DNA of 64,000 nucleotides from Hexactinellida sp. DTS-2022 (GCA_028753945.1 JAPNXP010000010.1:4591042-4655041); one strand, 5' to 3'. Shown: positions 33,648 to 46,000, counted from the stretch's first letter. Numbers and translations: made by a program. The notes: generated by a model from the letters alone, not told the origin.

Positions 33648-33860
33648 TATGTACGTATTATATTATATTTGGTATATGATTGAGATATTTGGCAATTGCA
33701 TTGCATAGATAGAATTGCTCTATAGACATAATCATTATTTTGAATATATTTAAGAATATATATTAAAAGCACAATTGTTGTGTGTGTGTGTGTGTGTCCA
33801 AAATTAATAGGAAAGACCACAAGCTCTATAAATCTGAAAATTTGCATGCAGGGGTAATTT
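33648..33860 (+). repeat. Direct repeat, right copy, with (tg)n
   Basis: Matches 30428-30575 over 33648-33795. The part after the (tg)n run (aattaataggaaagac, then ctgaaaattt-gca-aggggtaattttaca) matches 35594-35672. Together the three places show one dispersed repeat with an internal microsatellite. Confidence 0.7.
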
Positions 33861-34431
33861 TACATTATTATTAATATAATTTCTTTAAATTCACTGCACA
33901 TATTCACATATTAAGGTGTTACTGTACTGATTTTTTTGACACCCGACAACCTAATGTTTTTATTGTATCTTTGGATACTACTAACTCTAAGTATAGTAGT
34001 TATCACTGCAAATATTTCAGCTCTACTATCTATTTATCCATAGTTATGATTCGTATGAACTATGCAAATTCAATATAGCCTATTCCATACTAGCCAAGAA
34101 TTGAATTTCTGCTTTTATGTTATTATTTAGCAGCGAAACATTTAAATTATAAATTATACCTGAGTCGATTCTCATGTTTTCAACCGAATCAAAATTCGCA
34201 AATTCTTTCGTCTTCTTTATCTTATTGTCATTTTTGTGAAATTGGTAAAAAAATCCCAAAAATATCAGAAAAAGTGGACTAAGTGATTTTTTTATGTATT
34301 ATAGTGCAGGGTTTTTTTAAGGTTGAGACCTTGGTGCAACTCAGCGAGGCCATGGTGTAACTCAGCACAGCACAGGCCGAGGCCGACCCGAATCGTTATA
34401 GTGCCAAAACAGCCGAGGTTTAAAACATTCA
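33861..34431. other. Non-coding stretch, possible MITE end at 34306
   Basis: AT-rich. Positions 34306-34425 start cagggtttttttaagg, like the possible MITE at 24904, and continue with cactcagc/ggccgagg repeats. No coding signal. Confidence 0.3.
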
Positions 34432-34790
34432 TCTAGGCGGAGATGCAACACTATTGCAGGCTGATGCTACTTTTATGTAGTCCCTAAGCAATTCAATCAA
34501 TTGTTGAATATTTTCCTGGAGTACAAGTCCCGTTGTTTACCAGCAATTCACATTCTGATGACAAAAAAGACAGCCACTTTATGATCGATTTGTAGACAAA
34601 TTTATAGAGATGTTTTCATTTACTGCAACTAGAATAATGACAGACTATGAAAGAGCATTATTCAAGTCTTTATCATCAGGCTTTCCCAATGCAAGAGTTC
34701 GTGGTTGTAAGTTTCATCACGACCAAGCACTATACAAAACAGGAATATTAAAAATGGATTATCGACTCTATATACTTCACATCAGGAATA
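34432..34790 (+). pseudogene. MULE transposase fragment
   Basis: It begins with the same block that is the last MULE part in the element above (VPKQFNQLLNIFLEYKS), in shifting frames. It then continues in an open frame from 34610 with the part missing there: MTDYERALFKSL (second catalytic Asp) and GCKFHHDQALYK. It is a relic of a related but separate copy. No inverted ends are visible around it. Confidence 0.75.
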
Positions 34791-35109
34791 CAGAAAGTGG
34801 CCTTAAATGTGTTCGTACCAACGAGGTTCTACTGTATATACATATGTATCACTTCAATTCCAATCAGTTCAATGGTTCCAAATTCCATTCATTTCCTATA
34901 TCAAACTAATAATTAATCAGTTTCATTAATGAGGATAATAAAAAGTAATTAAACATAAAATAAAATAATAAATGATTAGTAAAGGGTAAGAAAAGGAAAA
35001 TCAGGAAGGAAATAGTGATGATTAGTAAAGGAGAAAGAAGAACATAAAACAGAAACCAAGAAGTCAAATTAGGGCAATTAAATACTCTCAATTCATAGGA
35101 ATATTTGAA

Positions 35110-35275
35110 ATAATTGTTGAATTGGTCCTCTAGAGACTGGAGCTCATCTGAAATAGTCATGATTACAGTGCAACTTTTGCAAGTTTGTGCATGCCGAAAT
35201 GGCATAATGAGAGTGTCAGCTTCAGTGAGAAGACATTCCAGACATAATCTTTCATTAGTCTGTTCTCCTCCGACG
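35110..35275 (-). pseudogene. RING-finger fragment of a MULE-RING element
   Basis: The minus strand encodes LCLECLLTEADTLIMPFRHAQTC followed by KSC, matching the first half of the RING at 33020-33110. It lies opposite in orientation to the MULE fragment 350 bp away, so the relic was rearranged or comes from a second copy. Confidence 0.7.
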
Positions 35276-35299
35276 TTGAAAGATATAGCAAAATCTTAA

Positions 35300-35960
35300 C
35301 ATTCTGAAATTACATCTATTTCATCTTGATCTAGTAGATGAGACTAAGTTTCCTAATTTCATAAAATCTGTTTTTTTTGTACTGATAACATATCGTTTCT
35401 AAGTAGTCGATTAAATTTATCTCACCGTGTAATCATTTTCTTTGGAGATCTTGGATAACTCGATTTTTAAGGAGTGCATCAGGTGTTGCAATACTGCGAA
35501 TTGGGATGTTGTTATCAATTCTTTCTATATCTTTCTATATCTATCTATCTGTATATTAAAAGCGGAATTGTTGTGTGTTTGTTTGTTTGTGTGTTTGTTT
35601 GTCCAGAATTAATAGGAAAGACTACGAGTCCTAGAAAGCTGAAAATTGGCATACAGGGGTAATTTTACACGCTGACAACGATCTATTGGTTTTCTAAGCG
35701 AAATAACGGGATTATGACGTCATAAACGCACATATTTGGGGATAACCATTCAGTTTTTATTCGATTCGCCCACAATTTTCGATAATAACACAACATGCAA
35801 TGAGACACACGTATACCAATTTATGGGAATGTGACGTCACGTAGGAACTAATTTGGATTCAGCTCTTACATTTTTGGTTCAATCGACAAATAATTTTGTC
35901 ACATTATAGAAGAGAATGTATTGCATGTCTCTAGAAATTTTTATAATTCTCGCACTTAAT
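35300..35960. other. Non-coding stretch with a microsatellite repeat
   Basis: Positions 35530-35672 hold (tatc)n, then atattaaaagcggaattgttg, (tttg)n and the aattaataggaaagac block also found at 33800-33860. No gene is visible. Confidence 0.45.
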
Positions 35961-35977
35961 CTGCGCCAGGCAATAAC

Positions 35978-36060
35978 AAAAAAATCCAAAATTGCAGCCT
36001 GTGCCGACGCATGTTCAAAGGAACATGCTGTCGGCGCAGGCTGCAATTTTGGATTTTTTT
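35978..36060. repeat. Large palindrome, compact copy
   Basis: The loop and inner arms are deleted, leaving an almost perfect hairpin of about 40-bp arms around tgttcaaaggaaca. Confidence 0.9.
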
Positions 36061-36690
36061 CGCTAAGTCATCAACGCCCAAGGTGTGAAGAACCATTTGT
36101 TAATTGTTCGGAGTCACAAGGAACGGTAGATAAATTTGAAGTTAGTTTCTATCATAAACCAACTTGAGTTTAATGCCATTCATTCAATATGTATTGATAA
36201 TATGTTATATTATTAGTTATTTATTTTAGCAATGTTATCCATGGTTGGTTGAGTTGAGTCAACAAATTCCTTATATTATATTATTTTATTTAATCCATTG
36301 TATAGTAATACTACAATTAAATAGAAGCCAGCTGGAATTTATAAGTTAAATCAATATAATTATCGCAAGTTGAATCACTAGAGTAGGATTTAACAAGTTG
36401 AATCAATATAATTATTACAAGTTGAAACAATAGAATTAGATTTAACACTTTTAAAAAAATTGAAGTGTGAGTAAACAAAGAAATTTCAACCCCCATTTAT
36501 GGCGTAAAGGTGTGGCCAGGGTACCGTCTACGGAGAAAAAAAATAAATAATAATAATAATATAAATAAAGGCAGTGATTCCAATACTGGGCCACTATACT
36601 ATAGTATAGTCGGCACAGTAAAAATAATATTATTAAAGGCAGTAAGATTAGAACTGGGCCACTATAATATAGTATAGTCGGCACAGTAAT

Positions 36691-36818
36691 AAAATCCAAA
36701 ATTGCAGCCTGTGCCGACGCATGTTCCTTTGGTGGCACTATATTTTGGTGGTGGTTTATTGATAGTGCCTCCAAAGGAACATGCTGTCGGCACAGGCTGC
36801 AATTTTGGATTTTTTTTT
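36691..36818. repeat. Large palindrome copy
   Basis: Arms of about 52 bp, both with gcagcctgtgccgac. The loop is ttttggtggtggtttattg. Two small cassettes precede it. Confidence 0.9.
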
Positions 36819-37630
36819 CGCAATGTCATCATCACTATGAAGGTGTTAAATTATTTCAAAAAGGTATTTCAGAAGGCATCGACCCTTAGAGTGGTGGAAG
36901 TTTCCATTTAGCTCGCTTCATTTTAGAGATATTCAAGTTTGAGTAGAATACAATAGCTGATGACTCAGCATTTTTTATGTGAGTGTTGGGTCATCACCCA
37001 ACATCAACTAACCCATTTTAAATATCGAATTAACAAAATTGTAAAAACACATTTTTTTAACGATGTCATCATCACCTCAAGGTGTCAAGACCCACTTGTA
37101 TAGGTGCCTGGTGGCACGTGCCATAAGGACTAATTGATAAATTGAAAGTTTGTTCCATCTTATATCATTTCTGAGATTAATGAAATTTAGATAATTAGTA
37201 TAATATTTAATTAATCTATTAATAATTTAACACCAATATTATGTACATCAAAATAAATTAAGTTCAATTATTTGCAATAATTATTAATCTATATTGAATT
37301 TCATTATAATATTTGAATTCAGCGCACTCGATAACCCCACTAATCTGTTTGGAACCATCTCTACAGGGGCGCCGAAAGTGGGGTGGAAGGGTGGGTGTGG
37401 ACCCACCCTAAAATTATTTAGGGTAGGTTTAACCCACCCTGTTAATGCTCGATATTCCAATCAATATTTTTATTCAATTGATTTAAGTAATTGCTGTCAT
37501 CCAAGATCCAATTTTGTTTAGATTTGTTCACAATTTGTCACCAAATTCATAGAAGTTCATAGACATTCAGAATGTATAACAAGTATATGTTATCTATAAC
37601 CCCTCTGGAGGTTTCTAATTAATGATTATA

Positions 37631-39021
37631 CAGTGTACTCCGCTTAATTGGGACACCGGTTAATCGGGACAGCCGCTAATTGGGACAACGCCCCAAGAAT
37701 AGAATGCTTCATTAGAAGCAATTACTAAATTTTCGGTTAATCGGGACAAACTCCGCTTAATCGGGACAAAATAGCAAAAGCCCCTCACAGACTGGATGGG
37801 AGTGTGCTCCTTCTAGTTCAACTTCCCCAATGTTTAATTTGAGGGAGTGTGCTCCTTCTGATTGCACTATAATTTAACTAGAATTTCAATATTTAAATTA
37901 CAATTATCATAGTGTAATATAATTAAATTATTGTTTGAATTGTGAAGACTTCAAATAGTTTGAATTAATTAAAGATTAATTTAAATTATTACAAATAGAA
38001 ATTAGGACACGTGTAGTATTTACGTTGCTATTTTGATTAATACAATAGACATCATCATCATCAACTTGTAAAATGTTCCAACTTCCAAGTGTTTTCATTG
38101 CATTTGTATGAAATACATATTCAAACACAAAGTAATACAAACCAATCAATAACAGTCATTATCTAGCAGATAGTAGTAGGCTTATGTAATATGTTCTATT
38201 GTATTCAGTATACTATAGAGTAATTACAATATGGAGAAATGGCTGATTTATGTAAATAATCGTTAATAAAACGTAGAATTGATTAGCGACCTATTAATTC
38301 TAATTGATATATAGAAAGAACATCCTTATGAGAATACAACCTCTATATTTTCAATAACTAATTCGAATTATTAACGAAAGAGTCACTAGATCAGAATATA
38401 TATTTCGATATAACTGACGAACAAAAGCTAAATTGAGAAATCTGGCTTCGAGGTGATCATCTCCAGAAAATTCTATATCTACAGACGAAATTTGAAAACT
38501 CTATCCCTAACGGTGTAGTCAGGCCATCGCGTACGGCCGGCCGGAAGTCCGACAGAGGTAAATTTAGTAGTGGGCACTTATAAATTATAATATAACTATA
38601 GTAGGACCCTACTATAACGTTTTACTAGAAGAAGCACACTAAAATTTGGTTCAAAATTGGTGCTCGCTCAATAGAAAATTCATATTGATCAGAGATTCAG
38701 AACAAATTCTAATAATCTTTGTCAATACTGATGAGGCAGGACAAAATATCTCAATATTGTCTATTTCTTATTGATTTCAGTAATATCGAAATATACCAGA
38801 GATTATGACATTGTGGTTCAGGGATATATCAAACCGTCCAGAGAATATTGCGGTTCATTCTATGGGTTTGAGAATAATCAATGAACCACAGGCATTGGAG
38901 GAATTGTTGTAACAGGTTTAAAACCAAAATTTGTAGGTAAATCACTACTTTACAAAGGTTTTTCGCTTAATTGGGACAAGAGGCCTGGAACAAACGTGTC
39001 CAAATTAAGCGGAGTAGACTG
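37631..39021. mobile_element. pogo/Tigger-type element nested in the hAT
   Basis: The ends cagtgtactccgcttaattg and, inverted, cagtctactccgcttaattt lie between TA duplications (37629-37630, 39022-39023). Repeated cgcttaatcgggaca motifs lie subterminally. It is non-coding and contains an AGTGTGCT element. Confidence 0.9.
37785..38644 (+). mobile_element. AGTGTGCT element, copy 2, nested in the pogo element
   Basis: The inverted counterpart of the copy at 27029-27810. The 14-bp end agtgtgctccttct occurs at 37801 and is repeated at 37846. The opposite end is agaagaagcacact at 38627-38640. The hairpin tatagtaggaccctactata lies near 38597-38616. If the flanking shared bases are counted, the element would start TCACAGAC and end CTAA, which resembles Helitron-type ends (inference). 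Confidence 0.75.
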
Positions 39022-39798
39022 TATATAATTTCTTTTAGTTACACGTTTTTAAAAATAACGAACACTAATTAAAATTTCAGGCTGAAGTTCCTTTAATATT
39101 TTGTCAATTTCAGCCTCAAAATTCCTTATAAAGGTATTCCTTATATGTAGTTATAAACAAGAAACGTGTATTCTCGTTATTAGTCTTATTGAATTTTTTT
39201 TTCATTTTATGTATACCGGGAAGTATACCCACCCTGATACAAATGAGTTCCGGCGCCCCTGCATCTCTATAAGTTAAACACAGAGCGAATTAATTAGAAT
39301 TAAATTTGTCATGTATCCATTGTGCAAGAATATTCGAAGCAGAAATAAATATAATCACATAATCTGTCGTTGTTATGGAATGTAGAATCTTAGTTTTCAA
39401 TTATAAAATAGAAGCCTACTCGATCTCACAAGTTGAATCACAAGAATTATCGCAAGGTGAAACAATAGAATTAGATTTAACACTTTCAATTGAACTGAAG
39501 TGTTAGTAAACAAAGGGAATTTGCAACTCAATTGTGGCACAAATGAAGCGAAATTTGAAAATTCGTGCACTGTGACAAGGTGTAGAATTAAATTCTCTAT
39601 CGAATGCATATAAATTGAATATTTGGGTACTATTTATTGTTCTTTTTCTAACATTAAACAGGTGTAAAAATGTGTCCAAATAAATGTAATCAAAAGTCGT
39701 GACCCCAGGTGCACACCTGTAACCAATGAGACACATATCCTGAAAATTTTGGCTCTTAGTTAATAATACTTTGTTCTGTGGAGAGGATACGGAAGGAT

Positions 39799-39929
39799 AA
39801 AAAATCCAAAATTGCAGCCTGTGCCGACGCATGTTCCTTTGGTGGCACTATATTTTGTTGGTTTTTTTATTGATAGTGCCTCCAAAGGAACATGTTGTCG
39901 GCACAGGCTGCAATTTTGGATTTTTTTTT
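39799..39929. repeat. Large palindrome copy
   Basis: Both arms have gcagcctgtgccgac. No small cassette precedes it. Confidence 0.9.
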
Positions 39930-41029
39930 CGCCAAGTCATCATCACTATAAAGGTGTTAAATTATTTCAGAAAGGTGTTTCAGAAGGCTACGACCCTTAG
40001 AGTGGTAGAAGTTTGGTTTTAGCTCACTTCATTTTAGAGATATTCAAGTTTAAGTAGAATATAATCTGTGATGACTCAGCATTTTTTATGTGCGTGTTGG
40101 GTGATCTCCCAAAACCAACCGTCCCATTTGAATTATATAATTCACAAAATTGTGAAAACACATTTTTTTAACGATGTCATCATCACCTCAAGGTGTCAAG
40201 ACCCACTTGTATAGGTGGTACGTGGCATAAGGACCAATTGATAAATTGATAGTTTGTTTCTATCATCTATGATCTCTGAGATTTATGATATTTAATTGAT
40301 TAATATAAATATTTAATTAATAAATTAATAATTTAACACCTTTATTATGTACAGCAAAATAAATATAGTTCAATTATTTGCACTTATTATTAATTTAAAT
40401 CGAATTTCACTATCATATTTGAATTCAGCGCACTCGATAACCCCGATAATCTAATTGGAACCGTCTCTATAAGTTAAACACAGAGTGAATTAATTAGAAT
40501 TAAATATGTCATGTATCCATTGTGCAAAAATATTCTCGCAGAAATAAATATAATCACATAATCTGTCGTTGTTATGGAATGGAAATCTTAGTTTTCAATT
40601 GGAAAATAGAAGCCTACTCGATCTCACAAGTTGAATCAATATAATTATTACAAGTTGAAACAATGGAATTAGATTTCACAGTTTTATTGAAATTGAAGTG
40701 TTGAGTAAACAAAGGAATTTCAACTCCCATTTATGGCAGAAATTAAACCAATTTTAACAAATTTTCTTCTCCCATCAAACGCAGAATTTTAAGATGAATC
40801 CAATTATGAAATAAAATTTGGGGGTTTAGTAAAAGATATTTTGAGTTATAGACCAGACAAATTTTGAAAGGTGTTAAAGATGTGTCCAAAATTTGTTAAT
40901 CAAAAATCGTAACCCCAGGTGCACATCTGTAACCCATGAGACACTTGTGCTAAAAATTTGGGCTCTTAGTTGATAAACCTCTGTTCTGTGGAGTGGCTAC
41001 GGATAAAAAATAATAATAATAATAATAAC

Positions 41030-41224
41030 TAACCAAAGCACTAAGACCAATACTGGGCCACTATACTATAGTATAGTCGGCACAGTAATAATAATAATAA
41101 TAATAAACCAAAGCACTAAGACCAATACTGGGCCACTATACTATAGTATAGTCGGCACAGTAATAATAATAAAGGCAGTGATTCCAATACTGGGCCACTA
41201 TACTATAGTATTGTCGGCACAGTA
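41030..41224 (+). repeat. Array of three small palindromic cassettes
   Basis: Two cassettes start accaaagcactaagacc and one starts aaaggcagtgattcc. All contain the actatactatagtatagt core (one base changed in the third) and are separated by (taa)n. Confidence 0.9.
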
Positions 41225-41235
41225 AAAATAATAAT

Positions 41236-41364
41236 AAAAAATCCAAAATTGCAGCCTGTGCCGATAGCATGTTCCTTTGGTGGCACTATATTTTGGTGGT
41301 GGTTTATTGATAGTGCCTCCAAAGGAACATGCTGTCGGCACAGGCTGCAATTTTGGATTTTTTT
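41236..41364. repeat. Large palindrome copy
   Basis: Both arms have gcagcctgtgccga. The left arm has tagcatgttc like the right arm, so this is one of the best-matched copies. Confidence 0.9.
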
Positions 41365-42501
41365 CCGCCAAGTCATCATCACTTTGAAGGTGTTATATTA
41401 TTCCAGAAAGGTGTTTCAGAAGGCAACGACCCTTAGAGTGGTGGAAGTTTCCATTTTGCTCACTTCATTTGAGAGATATTCAAGTTTCAGTAGAATATAA
41501 TCTGTAATGACTCAGCATTTTTTAAGTGGGTGTTGGGTTTACACCCAACTCCAACTAACCAATGCGAATTATTTTATTCAAAAAATTGTAAAAATACATT
41601 TTTTGACGATTTCATCATCACTTTAAGGTGTCAAGACCCATTTGTAGAGGTGTTACTTGGCATAAGGATCAATTGATAAATTGGAAGTTTGTTTCTATCT
41701 CGTATAATCTCTGAGATTTTTGATATTTAATTAATTAGTATAAATAATTATTAATTTATTAGTAATTTAACACCATTATTATGTACAGCAAAATAAATGA
41801 AGTTCAATTATTTGCAATTATTATTAATTTAAATTAAATTTCACTATCATATTTGAATTCAGCTCACTTGATAACCCCAATAATCTAATTGGAACCGTCT
41901 CTATAAGTTAAACACAAAGCGAATTAATTAGAATTAAATATGTCATGTATCCATTGTGCAAGAATATTCTAAGCAGAAATAAATATAATCACATAATCTG
42001 TCGTTGTTATGAAATATATAATCTTAGTTTTCAATTAGAAAATAGAAGCCTACTCGATCTCGCAAGTGGAATCAATATAATTATTACAAGTTGAAACAAT
42101 AGTATTAGATTTAACACTTTCAATTGAACTGAAGTGTTAGTAAACAAAGGAAACTTGCAACTCAATTGTGGCACAAATGGAACCCAATTTAAAAATTCGT
42201 GCACTGTGAAAAGGTGTAGAATTAGATTCTCTATCGAATGCATATAAATTTAATATTCTCGCACTATTTATTGTGCTTTTTCTAACATTAAACAGGTGTA
42301 AAAATGTGTCCAAAAAAGTGTTATAAAAAATCGTGACCCCAGGTGCACATCTGTAACCCATGAGACACATATCCTGAAAATTTGGGCTCTTAGTTAGTAA
42401 AACTCTGTTCTGTGGAGTGGCTACGGATAAATAATAATAACTAACCAAAGCACTAAGACCAATACTGGGCCACTATACTATAGTATAGTCGGCACAGTAA
42501 T

Positions 42502-42628
42502 AAAATACAAAATTGCAGCCTGTGCCGACGCATGTTCCTTTGGTGGCACTATATTTTGTTGGTTGTTTATTGATAGTGCCTCCAAAGGAACATGCTGTCG
42601 GCACAGTCTGCATTTTTGGATTTTTTTT
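42502..42628. repeat. Large palindrome copy
   Basis: The left arm has gcagcctgtg, while the right arm corresponds to gcagactgtg, so the arms disagree here. One small cassette precedes it. Confidence 0.9.
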
Positions 42629-43092
42629 CGTCAAGTCATCAACGCCCAAGGTGTGAAGAAGCATTTGTTATTTGGTCCGAGTCACAAGGAACGGTAGATA
42701 AATTTTAAGTTTGTTTCTATCATAAACCATCTAGAGTTTAATGCCATTCATTCATTTTGTATTGATAATAAATACCGTACATTATTAGTTAGTTATTTTA
42801 GCAATGTTATCCACGGTGATTTGTGTTTAGTCAACAAATTCCTTATATTATTATATTTTATTTAATCCATTGTATAGTAATACTACAATTAAATAGTAGC
42901 CAGCTGGAATTTATAAGTTGATCAATATATTTATCGCAAGTTGAAACAATATATTAAGATTTAACAAGTTAAATCAATATAATTATCGCAAGTTGAACAA
43001 TTGGAATTAGATTTCACAGTTTTACTGAAACTGAAGTGTGAGTAAACAAAGAAATTTCAACCCCCATTTATGGCAGAAATTAAACCCATTAT

Positions 43093-43344
43093 TATATTCG
43101 TTAATACGTATTTGAATTCACCATACAGAATACTGTTTGAAATATATGAAGAATTTCAATTCGGTCCCTCAAGGGCTGCTGATAGGAATCAGTGGGTGCA
43201 CTTGGGACACACCTCAGTGCATTTTCCCCGATTTTCCCCAAAATCAATTCTCAAGAGAATTCGATCCAAATTTGGAAAAAAACAACAATGAGTTCTACAC
43301 TCTATACTATTACAAACCGTTTAGTATACCTACTTGAATCACGT
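43093..43344. other. Unassigned stretch between satellite and minisatellite
   Basis: No gene. It contains the perfect hairpin aattctcaagagaatt (43239-43254), which could be a Helitron-type 3' hairpin, but no convincing terminal CTRR was found next to it. Confidence 0.3.
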
Positions 43345-44080
43345 AAGCCAGGTGTTCCTAGACACTTGATTTCTCAAGCCAGGTCTATCTACACACTTGT
43401 AGACAAGCCAGGTGTAAATATAAGACACTTGATTGCTCAAGCCAGGTCTCTCTACACACTTGTAAACAAGCCAGGTGTAAATATAAGACACTTGATTGCT
43501 CAAGCCAGGTCTCTCTACACACTTGTAAACAAGCCAGGTGTAAACACACTTACTTCAAGCTAGGTATCTTGTATACACATTCAATGTTATACGCTTAAAC
43601 CAGGTACTAGTATATTGACAGAACCAAGCCCAGATAAATATATCAATTGTACACATCTCCAATATACAAATAAAGCTATACACGTATAATCAGAAATCGA
43701 TAAATACGTACACGTAACATCAGGTGCTATAAGACTCTGAGTAACACTAATAAAGGTGTTACACGCCTGTTCTACAAACCTGATGCTAAGACTCAGTGTA
43801 ACTACATAAATTACACGCTGTTCTACAAGCCAGGTACTCTTACACACTTGTTCATGCCCAAGTGTTAGAGACACTGTGTAACACTAATTAAAGTGATACA
43901 CACTTGTTCTACTAGCCAGGCCTTTCTGCATCCTTGTTCTACAAGCAAGTCTTACTACACACTTGTGCCAAAACTCAAGTGACATGAGAGTAAGACACAA
44001 TGTAACACTAATTAAAGTGTTACATCTTGTTCTACAAGCCTGGTCATCACTCATGACCTTTGTTCTACAAGCCGGGTCTT
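43345..44080. repeat. Minisatellite downstream of the Helentron gene
   Basis: Positions 43350-43555 are three to four copies of a unit of about 63-66 bp (acaagccaggtgtaaatata, then agacacttgattgctcaagc). Looser repeats of acttgttctacaagccaggt continue to 44080. It starts about 60 bp after the OTU stop codon on the minus strand, so it probably belongs to the 3' non-coding part of the Helentron. Confidence 0.75.
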
Positions 44081-44137
44081 TTTGCACCAATGTGTACTCA
44101 ATATGCATCCAATACATAAATAGGTATCAACATATTC

Positions 44138-45996
44138 TTAATAAACAGAATTATGAGCATTATTAACTGGATACAATGCGTCATAATGATTAGAACAAGA
44201 TCCAGAGAAATTAATACTATGAAACAACACAACAAGGTGTCTCCCTCCATATATTGGATCACTTGGTTTACCGAGAATATTCTCAGTAGATACATCAGTT
44301 ATTACCCACTTAGAAGGGTCTGTAACAACAGCATTAATGTAACTAACATTAATACCAGCTAAGATTCCAAACATAATAAGTTCATTCAAAGTTCCCCAAG
44401 AGTAATTACGCTTCATATTACTCAAGTGTTGCTGAATAGTAACTTCATTATAGCCTTGGATGCCACAGAAAGCAGCAACATAAGGACTTTGTTCAAATGT
44501 GTCTATGAGAGAACCACGGATATTATGATGCTCACTTTCATCACCGAAAATTATGTGAGACAATGTTCTAAAGAAACAATTCCCATCACTTGTTACAGGA
44601 ACTATCCTGAAATTAAACCGATCTCTTACATTTGTACGCATAAAATCATAATAACCAGTAGCTGAGACTCTAGACCCAGTATAGTTAGTCGGTCTTATAG
44701 GTATTCTCTGTAGATTAATGCATTGTGCTAATGACTGTCTCATCGCTAGTGTGAATGAATTAGCATTGTCATATGCAACTACAGGAGGCAGCACAGGAGT
44801 AGGGATGGACACATGACTAACACTTACATCCTGAATATCCTTGGTTGTATTATCAATTGGTATTTGGTCAATATCAATAATATCAAGTTGACTAGTAGCA
44901 TGTGATATAATTGGTTTATTATCCACATTACTACAGTCACTAACAACACTTCCAAGAGAAATCAACATTGGCTTATGATCACTAAAGTATGATTCATAAA
45001 AACCAGATGAACAGGTCAAGTTTTTAGTGAATACACAATCAAGCTGAGATCCATAATTAGTGGATACTCCAGACAAAGATTGCATCATCCCTTTATTTGC
45101 AAAATACTTTATCAAGGTATCTCTCTCAGGAGATCGGGCAAATAAATCTATATTGAAGTCCCCAGTAATTATCAAGGGATCAGAGTTATCAATTTTACTT
45201 AGAACCTGATCAAGCTCAGAGTAAAATTCCTTCATTGGGGATTGTGGTGATCGGTATATAGACATTACTACGATAGGCTTATCGATTATCATGGGATCAT
45301 AGAACTGTAGAATCAATATCTCGATCCTAGCGCCATTATAACAGCCCGAGTGTGCAACTAAAGACTTACACACCGCTGGATTTCGGTAGTATATGTGTGT
45401 ACCAGAACCAGGAAGTCTAGCACTACCATCAATTCTACCAATGAGAGTATGACCAGGGATATTAAAGTTATCAGTGGCTAAAGTCATTGTCTCATGTAAG
45501 ATTAACACTCGGGATTGCAATATGAGTGGATCTAAGGTCAAGTCTTCCCAGTGTTTGTTCAATGAACGAACATTGTGTACATAGATATCTGGACTAGTTA
45601 GTGGAATAGACCACATAATAGCACACTGTTCTCTTAACCGCTTAAGTTCTAAGTGGACAGGATCTTTTTCAGATAACTTATTAGTTAGTTTTAGATTACC
45701 AACTACAAACAGACCAGATGCCGATTTATCCCTACTGAGCGCGGTGTATAACGCATTACGTAGCATACGTATTTCTATATGGACTACAACACAATCGTAA
45801 GTATCGCCTTGACTCTTATGAATTGTAAGAGCTTCGGCTACTATGAAAGGAAACTGCTTCCTAACTATCTTATAACAACTCACGGCTTTCCCTCTCTGGA
45901 AACGTCGTGTTTCCAATAATAGGAGTCCAGTTCCTTGGAATTGCATTATCTCTAAGATAACGATGCTGAGACTTTGCTCGTTTGTCCTTTCCTACT
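44138..45996 (-). pseudogene. Helentron C-terminal part: helicase end, endonuclease, OTU domain
   Basis: This is the continuation of the Rep-helicase frame on the far side of the gypsy insertion. Minus-strand bases 45996 to about 45920 continue the upstream frame (NAIPRNWTPI). A single-base frameshift near 45915 leads into the long frame that carries helicase motifs FPFIVAEALTIHKSQGDTY and YTALSRD. An endonuclease domain follows (NVRSLN, HET, then GDFNID and SDHKP), and then an OTU cysteine protease domain with the Cys box TSDGNCFFR and the His box NHYDALYP. The stop is at 44138. OTU domains remove ubiquitin; their role in Helentrons is not known. Confidence 0.85.
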
Positions 45997-46000
45997 GTAG

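Larger units (their letters stand above)
35961..37355 (+). repeat. Complex satellite repeat, block 3a
   Basis: Standard order: palindrome, gtcatcaacgcccaaggtg, the attaataatgttatccatgg block, tandem caagttgaatcaatataatta units, the catttatggc block, the small cassettes (two, cores near 36590 and 36660), a second palindrome, the gtcatcatcacctcaagg block and the aattcagcgcactcgataacc block. A hAT element interrupts it at 37364. Confidence 0.85.
37364..39261. mobile_element. hAT-like element, CAGGGGCGCCG ends, containing a pogo element
   Basis: The ends caggggcgccgaaag and, inverted, caggggcgccggaac are flanked by a perfect 8-bp duplication, catctcta (37356-37363, 39262-39269). Other satellite copies contain this site once (ccgtctctataag). 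Both subterminal regions share a cccaccct/agggtggg block. Without the nested insert the element is about 500 bp and non-coding. Confidence 0.9.
39270..43092 (+). repeat. Complex satellite repeat, block 3b
   Basis: Nearly three full repeat periods with palindromes at 39799, 41236 and 42502, which are 1437 and 1266 bp apart. Small cassettes occur before the second (three, cores near 41056, 41133, 41203) and the third (one, near 42467). None occurs before the first. Open frames in this block are translations of the palindrome and are not genes. The block breaks off at about 43092, inside the catttatggcagaaattaaa segment. Confidence 0.9.

Noticed and set aside
43239..43254. Hairpin aattctc-aa-gagaatt as the Helentron 3' terminal hairpin
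   Set aside because: It is a perfect hairpin on the right side of the element, but no CTRR end with a suitable flanking base was found at the usual distance, so it is only mentioned as unassigned.
43192..43563. 123-residue ORF with internal protein repeats
   Set aside because: The repeats are the minisatellite unit read in a frame that happens to be open. The first third has no recognisable protein and the opposite strand is equally open in places.
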